A stretch of DNA of 64,000 nt, taken from positions 39,794,001 through 39,858,000 of the forward strand of contig CM066314.1 of the NCBI GenBank assembly GCA_033807775.1, written 5' to 3'. Below the pieces are notes generated by a model, which was not told the DNA's origin, did no database searches, and saw only the letters and a program-made list of their open reading frames with translations. Positions 44,451-54,736 of the stretch are shown here, piece after piece; position 1 is the first letter of the stretch, and every line of letters begins with the position of its first letter. This DNA comes from Saussurea involucrata (Eukaryota; Streptophyta; Magnoliopsida; Asterales; Asteraceae). The position numbers were made by a program, and so were the translations under genes.

Positions 44451-44935
44451 GAAGACGATCATGTTCATACGAGATCTCTGCCCAGATGGTTTCCTCCATT
44501 AATAGATTCTCCAATTTCGTTTTCTCCAACTGATTCCATTTCGATCCAATTTAAAATCTATAAAGCTGCCAATCGATTTGTCTGATGATCGTGGCTTCCT
44601 CCGATTTCTTTTCTGGTTTTCTGATGGGTTATGGAATCGATCTCGATTTCATATGTGTAATTTGCTTTTTTCTGATCGATTTCGATTTGTTTCTAATTGA
44701 CGAAGAGGAGAGATTTAGGCGTTGGATTTGCATTGGATGGAAAGAGATGGAATCAGAGAAAGGGGTGGAACCGTGGAAGTAGTTCAATAGTATCAAATTC
44801 CTTTAATACCCTTTTCATTAATTTTAATTATTTTAGGTGTTGATTATTAATGTCCTTTAGATTATGTCCAATCAATGACCATGAGGGTGTTCTTTAGTTT
44901 TTCGATTATTTGTGGTTTTCCCCTGAACCTGACCC

Positions 44936-44940
<5 letters not shown>

Positions 44941-44972
<32 letters not shown>
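44941..44972. repeat. (TA)n microsatellite, right flank of TIR element
   Basis: About 32 bp of TA/AT, possibly the other half of the target tract at 43279-43342. Confidence 0.95.
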
Positions 44973-44975
<3 letters not shown>

Positions 44976-45099
44976 AGTTCAAACAATATTTTCAGGCGTT
45001 TTTTTCGTAAGTTGTTTAAACCAGCAATATATACTCGAACATCTAGTGTAGTTTTATTTAATACATATATTAAGTTAAAACTTGAACACAATCAAGACC

Positions 45100-45340
45100 C
45101 GATACGGCGGCGATACAGTTGTTAGCACCCACGAATTCGTTGTTAAAATTTTAACAAATTCGCCGGGGTCTGTTGGTGACACGTGCCATCGGTGAATCTG
45201 TCGGTGAATATGTCCGTTGGTGATCCGTCGGTAATATCCGTCAGTGATACCTTCGTCCACGACTTTCTCTTCGACCACCTTTCACCGACGAATCACCGAC
45301 AGATACACCTTTTATCGACGGCAAAATCCTTCTTTGATTC
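45100..45340. repeat. CGTCGGTGA-rich fragment, probable CACTA subterminal region
   Basis: Many short direct and inverted copies of (C/T)GTCGGTGA/TCACCGACG within ~200 bp. That is the pattern of CACTA subterminal repeats, but no CACTA terminus is visible here. Confidence 0.45.
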
Positions 45341-45673
45341 ACTTTTGTTTTATAGTGTACGTGCTCGTGACATTTCATTTTATTTGTTTAGTTATTTGTT
45401 TTGATTGTTGCCTACTTTGTGTTGTACACTCTTGTTCTCATTTGTGTCATTGTGGGGGTGATGTGGTTGTTAGCTTTCTAGTTTTGCAGAAAGCTTTACC
45501 TTTGTTTTTGTTGTTTCCGTTGTTTCCACCTCATTTCATAATAAGTTGCTTGCCTTTGAGAAAATGTAAACTAAAAATTAGAAGACGTGAATATTTTGTA
45601 AACGAGTTCTGGCGGAATAATTATTGTACCAAAGCAAAAAGGACCTAACAAAAACTCATGAATTAATATAGAT

Positions 45674-45893
45674 TCTGGGCGTTTGGTTCGCAGAATGTTT
45701 TTGGTTGTAATGGAGTCTGTTAAGAGAATTGGACCTTGAAGGAATTGGAATTGAATGTTATAAGGTTTGACCATCTGTTTGGTTGACATACATTGGAATG
45801 GAATTTGTTAAAGGAATTGCAATTTGTCTATTTGATCATTCTAATTTCTTCCAATTCTGTCGAAATTCTGCGAACAAACTCTTTAGGCTAGTT
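45674..45893. mobile_element. MITE-like element, GGCGTTTGGTTCGCAGAAT ends
   Basis: The left end GCGTTTGGTTCGCAGAAT and the right end ATTCTGCGAACAAACTC (about 45868-45884) are inverted repeats ~220 bp apart, and the internal sequence is rich in GGAATTG words. There is no coding capacity. The superfamily is uncertain (hAT or PIF/Harbinger type). Confidence 0.6.
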
Positions 45894-46067
45894 GTCATTT
45901 TACTTTGCTTTTCAAACACGTAAATTAATTTTGATTGGTGTTTGCAAGCATTGTATATAGTTGGCATGTTTCGGCAAACAAAACAATATTGATAAAATTT
46001 TGACTCACATTCTAAAGCTTTTAAGACATTTCTTAGAGTATATTACTTCACGTGTCACGATAACTTG

Positions 46068-46420
46068 CACTACTAGATAAATGACTTTTACCGATGAGCA
46101 TCACCGATGGATAAGAATTGTCGGTAATTTTTGACGTAGTACCAACCGCTTAAAGTGTTTTACGACGAAAATACAATCCGTCGTTGAAAATCTACATTTC
46201 CGACGGATTACCGACGACCATAATATATTTTATTTTTACTTTTTTTAAATAAATTTCCGTCGGAATAATATTTATTTTATGTTTAACTTTTTTAAAAACT
46301 TAATTTTGTGTGGCCATCGGTGAACTATCGCAAATCACCGACGGATGACCCCAATTTGTCAGTAATCCGTCGGTGATTTGCGACGGATGACCGACGACTC
46401 TTTATATTTTTTTGTTTTTC
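46068..46420. mobile_element. CACTA transposon terminus with subterminal repeats
   Basis: CACTACTAGATAAATG at 46068 is followed by repeated CCGACGGATTACCGACGA-type motifs in both orientations (46090-46400). Only one end is present and no transposase follows, so this is a truncated CACTA end. Confidence 0.6.
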
Positions 46421-46560
46421 CTGGTTTTTTTGTACCCGATGGGATTTTATGGGTACTATTTTGTATAATTTTGTTCATATGTACGTACGTGTATATGTAT
46501 ATGTGAAGATATCCATATGTGCGAGTATATATATGTGTATTTGTACTATACTATATATAT

Positions 46561-48055
46561 AGGGGTGGGTTCAAATGAAATCTCATTTTTCATTGTGCAC
46601 GTGAGGATCAATCTTAGGGGCAAAACTGGAAAATTGAATCAGCGTCTACCTTATTTGACTTTTTATTTTCTTTTTTAACTAAAAACTTTTACCTCCTTAA
46701 ATTTTAAAATAAATTATCTTAAAAACTACTAATATTTTAATCAAATAAATTACATCAAAAAACCAGAATTTCGTATTGTTCGATAATCGATATGACATCC
46801 ATCTCGATATAGTTTTTTTTCTTTCATTTAAACCGTTTTTATGTGAATTTCGTGTTATATGTGTGTTATATTCATTACGGATATGTATGCACGTCCCCGA
46901 CTACATTCAGTATGAATAACAAAGATAAACGTTATATTGTTCATGATCAACAACACAGTATTCAGGATGAATAATACAACATTCACGATAAATAATACAC
47001 GAATCCATGATTCATGTATTTTTCATTATGAATCTTGTATTATTCACCTTGAATGTTGTATTATTCATCCTAAATGACACATTATTCATGATGAATAATA
47101 TATGAATGACCCATGAAGGTGTGGACACATGACGCACTCTTTTTTGTTCCCCGATTCACAACTGAAACTTGGTTTTATTCATTATGAATATGTATGCACA
47201 TCCCCTGATGTCCACATTTAGTATGAATAACAATGGTGAACGTTCATTCACTATTCATTATGATAATACAATATTCAAGATGAATTATACAACATTCATG
47301 ATGAATAATATAGTATTCAGGATGAATTATACAACATTCGGGATGAATAATACACGAATTCATGAATCGTGTATTATTCACCCTGAATGTTGTATTATTC
47401 ATCCTGAATAATACATTATTCATGATGAATGATACATTATTCATGATGAATGATACATGAATGACCCGTGAAGGTGTGGAGATGTGACGCGCTCTCTTTT
47501 GTTCCCCGGTTCACAACCGAAACTCGATAGGTTCTCGATTCGTCTCGATGGGTGTTGGGTAACAGTGATGAAGAACGCGATGCCTAACGACGTTGAAGAA
47601 GTGTTGAAGAAGGTGATTTCGAGTTACGGTGTCGAGGTGTTGTACACACTTGAACATACATAAATATTCATAATAAATATAACATATATATAGTATTTCA
47701 CGTAAAAACCGGTTAAAACAACAAAAAAAACTATATCAAGATGGATGTCATATCGAAGAGCACGAAATTCTCGTTTTTTGATGTAATTTGTTTGATTAAA
47801 ATATTAGTAATTTTTATGATAATTTATTTTAAACTTGGGGATAAAAGTTTTTTAATTAAAAAAGAAAATAAAATGTCAAATATGGTAGGCGTGAGTTTAA
47901 TTTATCTTCTCTTTTTATTCCTAATCACCTTAATTAACATTTTTTATTAAAAACTCTATTTAATATGAGTTGTTGGATCAATAGAGATGGGGGGCCGAGA
48001 TCCGTCCTCACTGCACAATGAAAATTGAGTTTTCATTTGAACTTTCTTCTCTCTA
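46561..48055. mobile_element. Fold-back-type element with ~300-bp terminal inverted repeats
   Basis: The left arm (46561-46860, starting AGGGGTGGGTTCAAATGAAA) pairs with the right arm (about 47655-48055 reverse-complemented, ending CTCTCTATA). Matching landmarks are TCATTGTGCA(C/G)TGAGGA, TTTATTTTCTTTTTTAA, ACTAATATTTTAATCAAA and GACATCCATCT(C/T)GATATAG. It is flanked by AT-rich microsatellite on both sides. The centre carries two diverged ~320-bp direct copies rich in ATTCATGATGAAT palindromes. No transposase. Confidence 0.75.
46900..47470. repeat. Palindromic ATTCA(T/G)GATGAAT array in loop of fold-back element
   Basis: Dozens of ATTCATGATGAATAATA-like words in both orientations lie within two direct copies (roughly 46870-47165 and 47180-47525). 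Each copy ends with TTCCCCG(A/G)TTCACAAC. The short ORFs rich in Met-Asn-Asn are artefacts of this array. Confidence 0.8.
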
Positions 48056-48057
48056 TA

Positions 48058-48088
<31 letters not shown>

Positions 48089-48233
48089 GATCATGTATAT
48101 GTATATGTCATATACATATATGTCTATGTCTATGTCTATGTCTAATTGTCTATGTCAATATATATATGTATGTGTGTATATATGCATACACATGTGTATT
48201 GCTATATGTATATACATACATGTATATACACTA
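48037..48233. repeat. AT/ATGT microsatellite
   Basis: A mixture of TA, TATG and TGTCTA words, including GTCTAT repeated four times (about 48121-48145). It lies between two inverted-repeat elements. Confidence 0.85.
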
Positions 48234-48454
48234 TAGGTAAAGGATCGTGTGAGAGTTGAGGTTAACGTGAGAAGCATGAGAAGTGGAGCTACACCGTTGA
48301 TCATTTTTAATCAAATGCCCTCCCATGAGTTACGGCTTAGACGGGAACTGATCTGGTGCATCTCATCATAATGTGCATCTATTTCTTATCTGATGGTTGA
48401 TAATCATTTCTCACGTTAACCTCAACGGTTGTGAATTCATTTCTCATCCATATG
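48234..48454. mobile_element. Short TIR element (MITE) in AT microsatellite
   Basis: GTTGAGGTTAACGTGAGAA (about 48254-48273) is matched by inverted TTCTCACGTTAACCTCAAC (about 48408-48427), ~220 bp end to end. Its left margin reads CTATAGGTAAAGG, in the same setting as the other AT-flanked elements nearby. Confidence 0.6.
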
Positions 48455-49363
48455 TAATTATGTCTTATGTTTATATGTTTATCTATATATATATATATAT
48501 ATACTACTTATATATATGCATTCTAACCCAAAGTCTTAATTACAATCTTTAGAGCGCAAGGTACTACCAATTTATGCAGTAAATTCAAAAATCTCTTAAG
48601 TGCACCTTTATATGCATAACTTACAAGTCTATGATGCAAAGATTTTTTAAAAAAGGTTTTTAATCGGGCTACACGCTGAAGCCCATACGTTAATCACAGC
48701 ACATACGTTCACTCCGTACAAGTACAGCCATACCAACACCACTGTTTGGGAAACTTCACGGGAAAAATGAACAGAAAGGTTTCACCATACTTCTTCTACC
48801 ATACCTTCCGTACTTCTTCTACATACGTCTTCTTCTTCTTGCACGCCATGATGGATATAAATCAAGAGAATTCTCCATCTTCTGTCTGAAACCCTAGATC
48901 ATATGCATCCGTTTTTCTTGATCAGTGCTTGCTTCCGCACATCTAATTTGTAAGCATGGAGTTCTTCCTCTGTTCTTCATCACTATCTCTCTTCTAAATA
49001 CAATGGTTGTTTTTATTATAAATATCAAAGAAAGAATTGTTTATTTCATTACTTGTTCTAATGTCGCCAGTGTTTAGGGAAAATCGAAGTTTGATTTGTG
49101 TTTTTTACTGGGTTCTGTTTTCAGGGGATAACTCATAACTATAGAGAAAAAAAAAGACAAAGAAGGAAAAGGAAACAGAAGGAAACTTGGGGTGTTGTTG
49201 CTACCCCTTTGCCAATATCAAGGTATGTTGTTTTTGCTGTCATTCTCATTGGTTTCACTCTCCATAAAAGGATGTAGCTTTTGAGTATTAATTATCTATT
49301 GCCTTAACTACTTTATTCTCATCCATCATCACAACCCATTTTCTGGTGAATTCTCATTCTCAA
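48455..49363. other. Non-coding, possibly transcribed region
   Basis: It contains a short TA tract (48484-48503). A stretch of CT-rich sequence (48780-49000) with several ATGs gives only short peptides. It could be promoter/UTR sequence of a lost gene, but nothing definite can be named. Confidence 0.3.
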
Positions 49364-49752
49364 TTAGGCTCCCTCCTCTGATGAAACTTTGTTCTTCATC
49401 TTCTTGATCAAAAAACTGATTCCTTCTCTGTAGTACACAAGATTTGGGTCAGATCCAAATTGTTGACCTTGGAATTGACACAGATTAGTGATATAAAAAG
49501 ATGGATTTAGAATCCCAATTTGATTTGTGGGAGCAAACAACAATGGAGGTTGTGGAAGCAAAGACGTAGGGTAATTGCATTGAAAATTAGCTGCCTTTTG
49601 GCCTTTCTTGCTGCTGTTATTTCTTTCTTGTGAGCATTTTGATGACCACCCAAAGCTTGAGAGCTGTACAACTTTCTAGAACAAAATTGACATGGGAAAG
49701 ACTTGATGGTTTTATTTGTTTCACCATTCACAACAACATTTGCAACCTCCAT
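49364..49752 (-). pseudogene. Single C2H2 zinc-finger (QALGGH) transcription factor, frameshifted
   Basis: Start MEVANVVVNGE; the finger FPCQFCSRKLYSSQALGGHQ (residues ~19-38) plus NAHKKE has the plant-specific QALGGH motif and a C-x2-C-x12-H-x3-H-type spacing, as in the ZFP1/3/4 group of small nuclear transcription factors. A basic stretch AARKAKRQ follows. The frame changes near 49570, where codons after FNA become readable again in another frame (YPTSLLPQPPLLFAPTNQIG) and run to ...VSSEEGA, ending 49364. The total would be ~125-130 residues, short for the family, and no EAR motif (LxLxL) is visible. Only host-type gene in the window. A one-base assembly error cannot be excluded. Confidence 0.75.
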
Positions 49753-50286
49753 TTGTTTTGATGCCAGTTGAATCGAAAAAAGGGAGATGGATTATGAAGA
49801 ATTCAGTATTGTAAACAAAACCCATGTAATATTATATGATATCTTTGAAATGATTAAAGAGAATGGAAAGACCTTGAAGAAAGAAAGTGTGATCAAATAA
49901 AACCAAAAGATATGGCTTAATATACTTCTCCAGGTCACAACTCACAACCTCCATAACTAACTCTTTAGCTTAATATGCCAGAACTTGTTAAATCTTTATT
50001 GAACTAATCAAACATCTAACTTGAACTACTAAGAAATGTCATATACATAAAATGACATAATTACTGCAGATAAAGAGGAGAGGACACTCCAATTTACTAA
50101 AACTAACATAAGGTTGCAATCCCGCTTTCAACGTTGTTAAGTTACGATGAGGAGCAAACTGGTTATGCCATCCAAGCTAAAACCTTACACCTCAGAATAG
50201 TCAGATTCTTTGCATTTTAGCAAATTCCAATCCATCTCTCACTCAAGGTACTAAATTCACTAGAAAAACTCAGTGTTTCTCAGTAA
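49753..50286. other. Upstream flank of zinc-finger gene, nothing else recognised
   Basis: AT-rich non-coding sequence. On the minus strand this is the 5' side of the zinc-finger gene and may contain its promoter; no clear TATA box could be assigned. Confidence 0.3.
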
Positions 50287-50885
50287 CACTACAAGAAACT
50301 GCACTTTTACCGGGGGGTTTGGGAAACCCGTCGGCAAAAGTAACTTTTGCCGGCGACTAAGACGAAATCCTCCGGTAAAAGTTTAACTTTTTGCCGAAGG
50401 AAAATCCCACCGGCAAAGATGCACTTTTGCCGACGAATTTCACATAAGTCGCCGGTAAAGTTACCTTTATCGGCGGGCTTCCTAAACTCCCCGGTAAAAG
50501 TACTTTTAAAAATTTTATGTAACATTTTTACCAACGAGATTCACCAACTCGCCGGCAAAAGTTATTTTATTTTAATTAATATTTTTTCACTTAAACTTTT
50601 GCCGACGGAATTCCCAAACTCACCGGCAAAAGTATTTTTGTATTATTAATAAAAAATTCACTGACATTTTTGCCGACGGATTTCTAAAATCCGTCGGCAA
50701 TTGTAGTTTAATTTTCAATATTTTTTACTTGTACTTTTACTAGTGGTGTTCCCAAACTCTTTGGCAAATATTTTTAAGCCGCCGGTAAAAGTTACGTATG
50801 CCGACGAATTTCTTAAACCGCCAGCAAAGGTATCTTTAAAAATTTAAATGACATTTTTACCGACAAATTTCACTAACTAACCGGT
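50287..50885. mobile_element. CACTA transposon terminus with TTTGCCGGCGA subterminal repeats
   Basis: CACTACAAGAAACTGCAC at 50287 is the standard plant CACTA terminus. It is followed by about fifteen motifs of the form TTTGCCG(A/G)CGA/TTCG(C/T)CGG(C/T)AAA in both orientations. No coding region follows, so this is an end fragment or a small non-autonomous element. Confidence 0.8.
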
Positions 50886-51530
50886 GTTATTAAATGTAAC
50901 TTAAGCCCACGAAAGCCATTAGTTCATTAAAAGTCAGTGTAACCCATTAAAGCTCAGTGTATTTCTTAAGAGCCACTTAAACCCATAAGACCCAATATAA
51001 TTCATTATCAACAACTACATCTAATATATAGGATCCATCAAGGCCCAATAAAGTTCTTTAAGAACCGTTCGCCAAGGTCTAATACACTTCATTAAGACGT
51101 GCTGAAATCCATAATGTCTAGTGAGGTTCATTAATAGTTACCGAGTCATATATGACTAACTAGGGCCCATTAGAGTTTGTTAAAAGCCATTGAAGCACAC
51201 GATTATTTGTCGAGACCAATTACGATACATTAAGAACCACTGGAACCTATGAAGGTCCAATACATTTCATTAAGTGTCACTCAAGCCAATGAAGGCCCAA
51301 TAGTTCATTAAGAGCCAATGAAGCACATGATGATCCATCGAGGCCAATTACAATACATTAAGAGTCACCGAAACCCATGAAGGTCCAATACTTTTAATTA
51401 AGTGCCACTTAAGTCAATGAAATCTCAATAGTTCATTAACAGTCATTGAAGCACATGATGATCCATCCATGCCAATTACAATACATTAAGAGCCACTTGA
51501 ACCTAGGAAGGTATGATACATGTCATCCCT
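50886..51530. repeat. Satellite-like diverged tandem repeats (CATTAAGAGCCACTGAAGCC type)
   Basis: A ~40-bp theme (TTCATTAAGAGCCA...TGAAGCCCATGAAGG...CCAATA) recurs about fifteen times. In the last 330 bp it is organised as ~125-bp higher-order units, each with GAAGCACATGATGATCCATC and AATTACAATACATTAAGAG. It directly follows the CACTA end. Confidence 0.75.
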
Positions 51531-51540
51531 GCCCCGTTGC

Positions 51541-51556
51541 CACCCCCCCCCCCCCC

Positions 51557-51607
<51 letters not shown>
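51541..51607. repeat. Poly-C, (CA)n and (TA)n microsatellite
   Basis: About 15 C, then CACACACACA, then ~45 bp of TA. Confidence 0.95.
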
Positions 51608-51610
<3 letters not shown>

Positions 51611-51900
51611 TCACATACATACATATTCCACTATAAACTTTAATATTATAGAAAAATTAAAAATAAAAATTAAAAATATCCAAAAGTTTAAAACTAAAAA
51701 CGATTTGAAAAAATATCAAAAATATTATTTACTAAGATTTTCCGTAAATATTTAGTATTTAAAAGTCATTGTTAAGATTAAAAAGTAAAATAATGTCAGA
51801 CCAGTTATTATTTCAAGTTGAAAAATTAAATAAAAAATGATATACAATTAATTAATTACTAATTTATCATTTAATAACAAATCTAATTTTATAAATTTTA
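51608..51900. other. AT-rich left flank of MULE
   Basis: Very AT-rich, no feature. Its last nine bases (TAAATTTTA) do not match the nine bases beyond the right MULE end (GTGTTATGG), so no target duplication is visible. Confidence 0.5.
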
Positions 51901-52039
51901 GAGTAAATTACACTTTTGGTCCCTGTGGTTGCCAGCTACTATCAAGACTGGTCCCTATTTCAAAGTAATTACAAAACCAGTCATTAGGGTTTCTGTTTTG
52001 TTTCAATGTTGGTCCCTGTGTGGTTGCCAGCTATTCACG
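51901..52039. repeat. MULE left terminal inverted repeat
   Basis: 139 bp, ending AGCTATTCACG. It contains TTGGTCCCTGTG twice and GTTGCCAGCTA twice, an internal direct repeat also present in the right terminus. Confidence 0.93.
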
Positions 52040-52499
52040 CCATCCATATACCGTGAAGTGTTAAATCAATTAAAGGGCAAAATTGTCCATTCCCATTTAA
52101 CCCTTTCAAAAAATCCTATTGACCCAATTCTATTACTACGCACCTGATTTCAAAAAAACCATCGACCCCAAAATTCTCTGCGATTCTCAGCAAATCGATT
52201 AACATGAAATCGAGTTTCATCCTCTTTGATTTCTTCTCTCAGGTTGAATCTGATTACGATTAACACAAAATCGATCCCCATCTCTGATTTTGTATCCACT
52301 ATTAGTACTTCTTTTCCTTAGATTTTCGTCTCCTCAAAGTTCCATGGTGATATGCGATTGTGGTGCAACAGGTGTGGTACGAACCTCCTGGACCTCCAAT
52401 AATCCAGGACGAAGGTTCTTCTCTTGTTCAAGAAATGTAAGCAAAAATGGTTTTTTTTTTATTTGCGATTTGAGAAGTAAGTTGCTGAATTTTTTGGAA

Positions 52500-52760
52500 G
52501 TGACTTATTTTGGGGCTTAATTTGATACAGTAGAGTTTTTTGACCCAATGTGGCTTAATTTGGAATAGTGGCTTATTTTGTGGCTTAAATTGATATAGTA
52601 AAGTTTTTTTACTCAATGTGGCTTAATTTGGGACAGTGGCTTATTTTGTGGCTTAATTGGATACAATAGAGTTTTATTACTCAATGTGGCTTAATTTGGG
52701 ATAGTGATTTTTGTGGCTTTTTTTACTCATGTAGCTTAATTTTACAGTGGTTTAACTTCT
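52500..52760. repeat. ~68-bp tandem repeat in GRF-gene intron
   Basis: About three units with TGGCTTAATTTGGGA(C/T)AGTG, GCTTATTTTGTGGCTTAA and GATA(C/T)A(A/G)TA(G/A)AGTTTT. The intron is T-rich throughout. Confidence 0.8.
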
Positions 52761-53099
52761 TACAGTGGGTTGATTATAGTGGCTTAATTTTTTCTCAATT
52801 TCTTACAATGGGTTATTTTGTGGCTTATTTTGATACAGGGTGCAAGATGTAGGTTTCTTGGTTGGTTGACGACCCATTGTGTCCACGAGCTGTTCAGATC
52901 ATACCCGGTTTATTGAGGTCAATGAACAAGCTGGAAGATGCTTTGTTTTATAGAGACTCATTTACTCATTGCAGGAAACTTAGTTTGAGGCCAGTTTATA
53001 TATCACATATGTGCATTCACCTGCTCTCGTCATACGACTTAGGGGCCGTTTACCAAACTCTTACCGGGTACACGTTTGTTGGGAACTAAAGATTTGCTA

Positions 53100-53430
53100 A
53101 GTATGGATAGTACTGCCAGAACAACATTAGTGCTGCCAGGTCAATGTTAGTACTGCAAGCAACAATTAATACTGCTGGATCAAAGTTAATACTGCCAGAG
53201 CATAATTAGTACTGCTAAGAAACAAGCTGAATCCAAAAGCCACATGAGAAAACATACTGAAAAGGAATGTGTCAATATGTGGGTCCCCAAAAGCACTAAT
53301 GTTAGTACTGCTACCTCAGATAGTACTGCTGACAAGGATAGTGCTGCTAGAAGAAATACTACTGCCAATACTGCTGCTAGCAGTGTTAGTGCTGCTAACA
53401 CTGTTAGTACTTCTTTTAAAGAGAATGCTG
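53100..53430 (+). repeat. Degenerate TTAGTACTGC(T) repeats leading into the minisatellite
   Basis: TTAGTACTGC and TTAGTGCTGC words recur at irregular spacing. An open frame (from 53244) reads Ser/Thr/Ala-rich sequence through here into the minisatellite. It has no recognisable domain. Confidence 0.7.
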
Positions 53431-53439
53431 CTGCTAGCA

Positions 53440-53715
53440 GTGTTAGTGCTGCTAACTCTGTTAGTGCTGCTAACTCGGTTAGTGCTGCTAACTCTGTTAG
53501 TGCTGCTAACTCTGTTAGTGTTGCTGACTCTGTTAGTGCTGCTGACTCTGTTAGTGTTGCTAACTCTGTTAGTGCTGCTAACTCTGTTAGTGCTGCTAAC
53601 TCTGTTAGTGCTGCTAACTCTGTTAGTGCTGCTAACTCGGTTAGTGCTGCTAACTCGGTTAGTGCTGCTAACTCTGTTAGTGCTGCTAACTCTGTTAGTA
53701 CTGCTGACTCTGTTA
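53440..53715 (+). repeat. 18-bp minisatellite GTTAGTGCTGCTAACTCT, about 15 units
   Basis: Because 18 is a multiple of three, all frames stay open; the plus frame that is continuous with 53244-53789 reads V-S-A-A-N-S hexapeptides. Variants read VSVADS, VSAADS, VSVANS and VSTADS. It lies inside the insertion that splits the GRF gene. Confidence 0.95.
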
Positions 53716-53911
53716 GTACTTCTACTAAGGTTAATACTGCTTCTAGTTTTTGTGTCCACGAGCTGTTCAGATCATACCCGGTTTATTGAGGTCAATGAAC
53801 AAGCTGGAAGATGCTTTGGAAACAAGTAAAAAGGAAACACGTAAATGGAAGTTTGGGTTTTGTATAAGTTGGGTGGCATTTGCCATCTTTTATGTTTTTT
53901 CCGTTGACTGA

Positions 53912-54736
53912 TGAGAGTAGTGATCCATCATTGTAATTGTTATGATTTGTAGTTGTTTTTAGTACGGACGAAGACTTGTGTCATGGTTGTAACTGTTTTG
54001 ATTTATGTACGATGAAAAGTTCAATCAATGTTATGTCTTTTGGTTTGGTAATTGCAGCAGATTTGCTACCATTTTTATCTCATTTTCATGTCATTTGGTT
54101 TGGTAATTGCAGCAGATTTGCTACCATTTTTATCTCATTTTCATGTCATTTGGTTTGGTAGTAATTAAGCTCTACATTGGCAGCATATGATACACTTAAA
54201 ATTGCAGATTTGCTGCACTAAAATTGCACATTTGCTGCACTAAAATAGCAGATTTGCTGCACTAAAATTGCACATTTGCTGCACTTAAAATTGCACATTT
54301 GCTGCACTAAAAGTGCACATTTGCTGCACTAAAATTGCACATTTGCTGCACTAAAATTGCATATTCAATATAACACAAAATGGGCAGATTTTATTATCTA
54401 AAATGGCAGATTTGATGCAAAAAATGGCAGATTTAATATAACAATAAAATGGACAGATTTGATGCACAATTAAAATTCCAGCAGATGCTTAATGTAACAG
54501 CAGATGCTTAATGTATTTACCAATAGTTGTTTACAAAGCAAAAGGACAACTATACAACTACATACCAACTGCACTAAGCTGTTACTTACAACCAAAAGGC
54601 AATACAGAGTTATGACCCTTCTTACTTACAACCAAAAGGCAAAGGCCAAACATACCAAAAGAACAATACATAGTTATGACCCTTCTTACTTACAACCAAA
54701 AGATCAAATGAAACCAAAAGAGCATACCCATTTCAT
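53912..54736. repeat. MULE centre: non-coding with short tandem repeats
   Basis: A ~54-bp direct duplication lies at about 54045-54155 (TGGTTTGGTAATTGCAGCAG, CTCATTTTCATGTCATT). About eight ~22-bp units of ACTAAAATTGCACATTTGCTGC lie at 54195-54370. A repeat of CTTACTTACAACCAAAAGGC with TTATGACCCTTCTTACTTAC lies at 54590-54700. This is the convergent 3' space between the two MULE genes. Confidence 0.75.

Larger units (their letters stand above)
43368..44930. mobile_element. Non-coding terminal-inverted-repeat element flanked by (AT)n tracts
   Basis: The left end AGGTTCAAGGTAAAAACTC + AAATAACCGAAAAACTAA + AGAACACC matches the reverse complement of the right end, which also reads ...AATCGAAAAACTAAAGAACACC at about 44887-44930. 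The core is ~44 bp, with weaker similarity continuing to ~95 bp (ATAATCTAA...). Both outer flanks are AT microsatellites (43279-43342, 44941-44972). No transposase is present. Similar microsatellite-flanked elements (Micron-type) are known in rice. Confidence 0.7.
52344..53911 (+). pseudogene. MULE-borne GRF-type zinc-finger protein with C-terminal membrane segment, disrupted
   Basis: Exon 1 (52344-52436) encodes MVICDCGATGVVRTSWT, NPGRRFFSCSRN: the CxCG and NPGRRFF-C core of the zf-GRF domain. A GT donor (AAT|GTAAGC) follows, and after an intron of ~400 bp the frame resumes at 52839 (CAG|GGTGCAAGA). There, CRFLGW is followed by a one-base frame change before VDDPLCPRAVQIIPGLLR. A ~67-bp stretch (from GTGTCCACGAGCTG) is then repeated at 53751, and ~870 bp of other sequence separate the copies. 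From the second copy the protein ends normally, with KKETRKWKFGF and a hydrophobic segment (CISWVAFAIFYVF). Small GRF-finger/membrane proteins often accompany plant MULEs, perhaps as a mudrB counterpart; that role is inference. Confidence 0.7.

Noticed and set aside
45100..46420. One complete CACTA element between the two CGTCGG-rich blocks
   Set aside because: The only terminus (46068, CACTACTAG) faces right, away from the left block, and no CTAGTAGTG right end or transposase is present.
53269..53829. Leu-rich and Ser-Thr-Asn-Arg-Val ORFs over the 18-bp minisatellite in other frames/strand
   Set aside because: An 18-bp unit keeps every frame open; only the frame continuous with 53244 is even a candidate.
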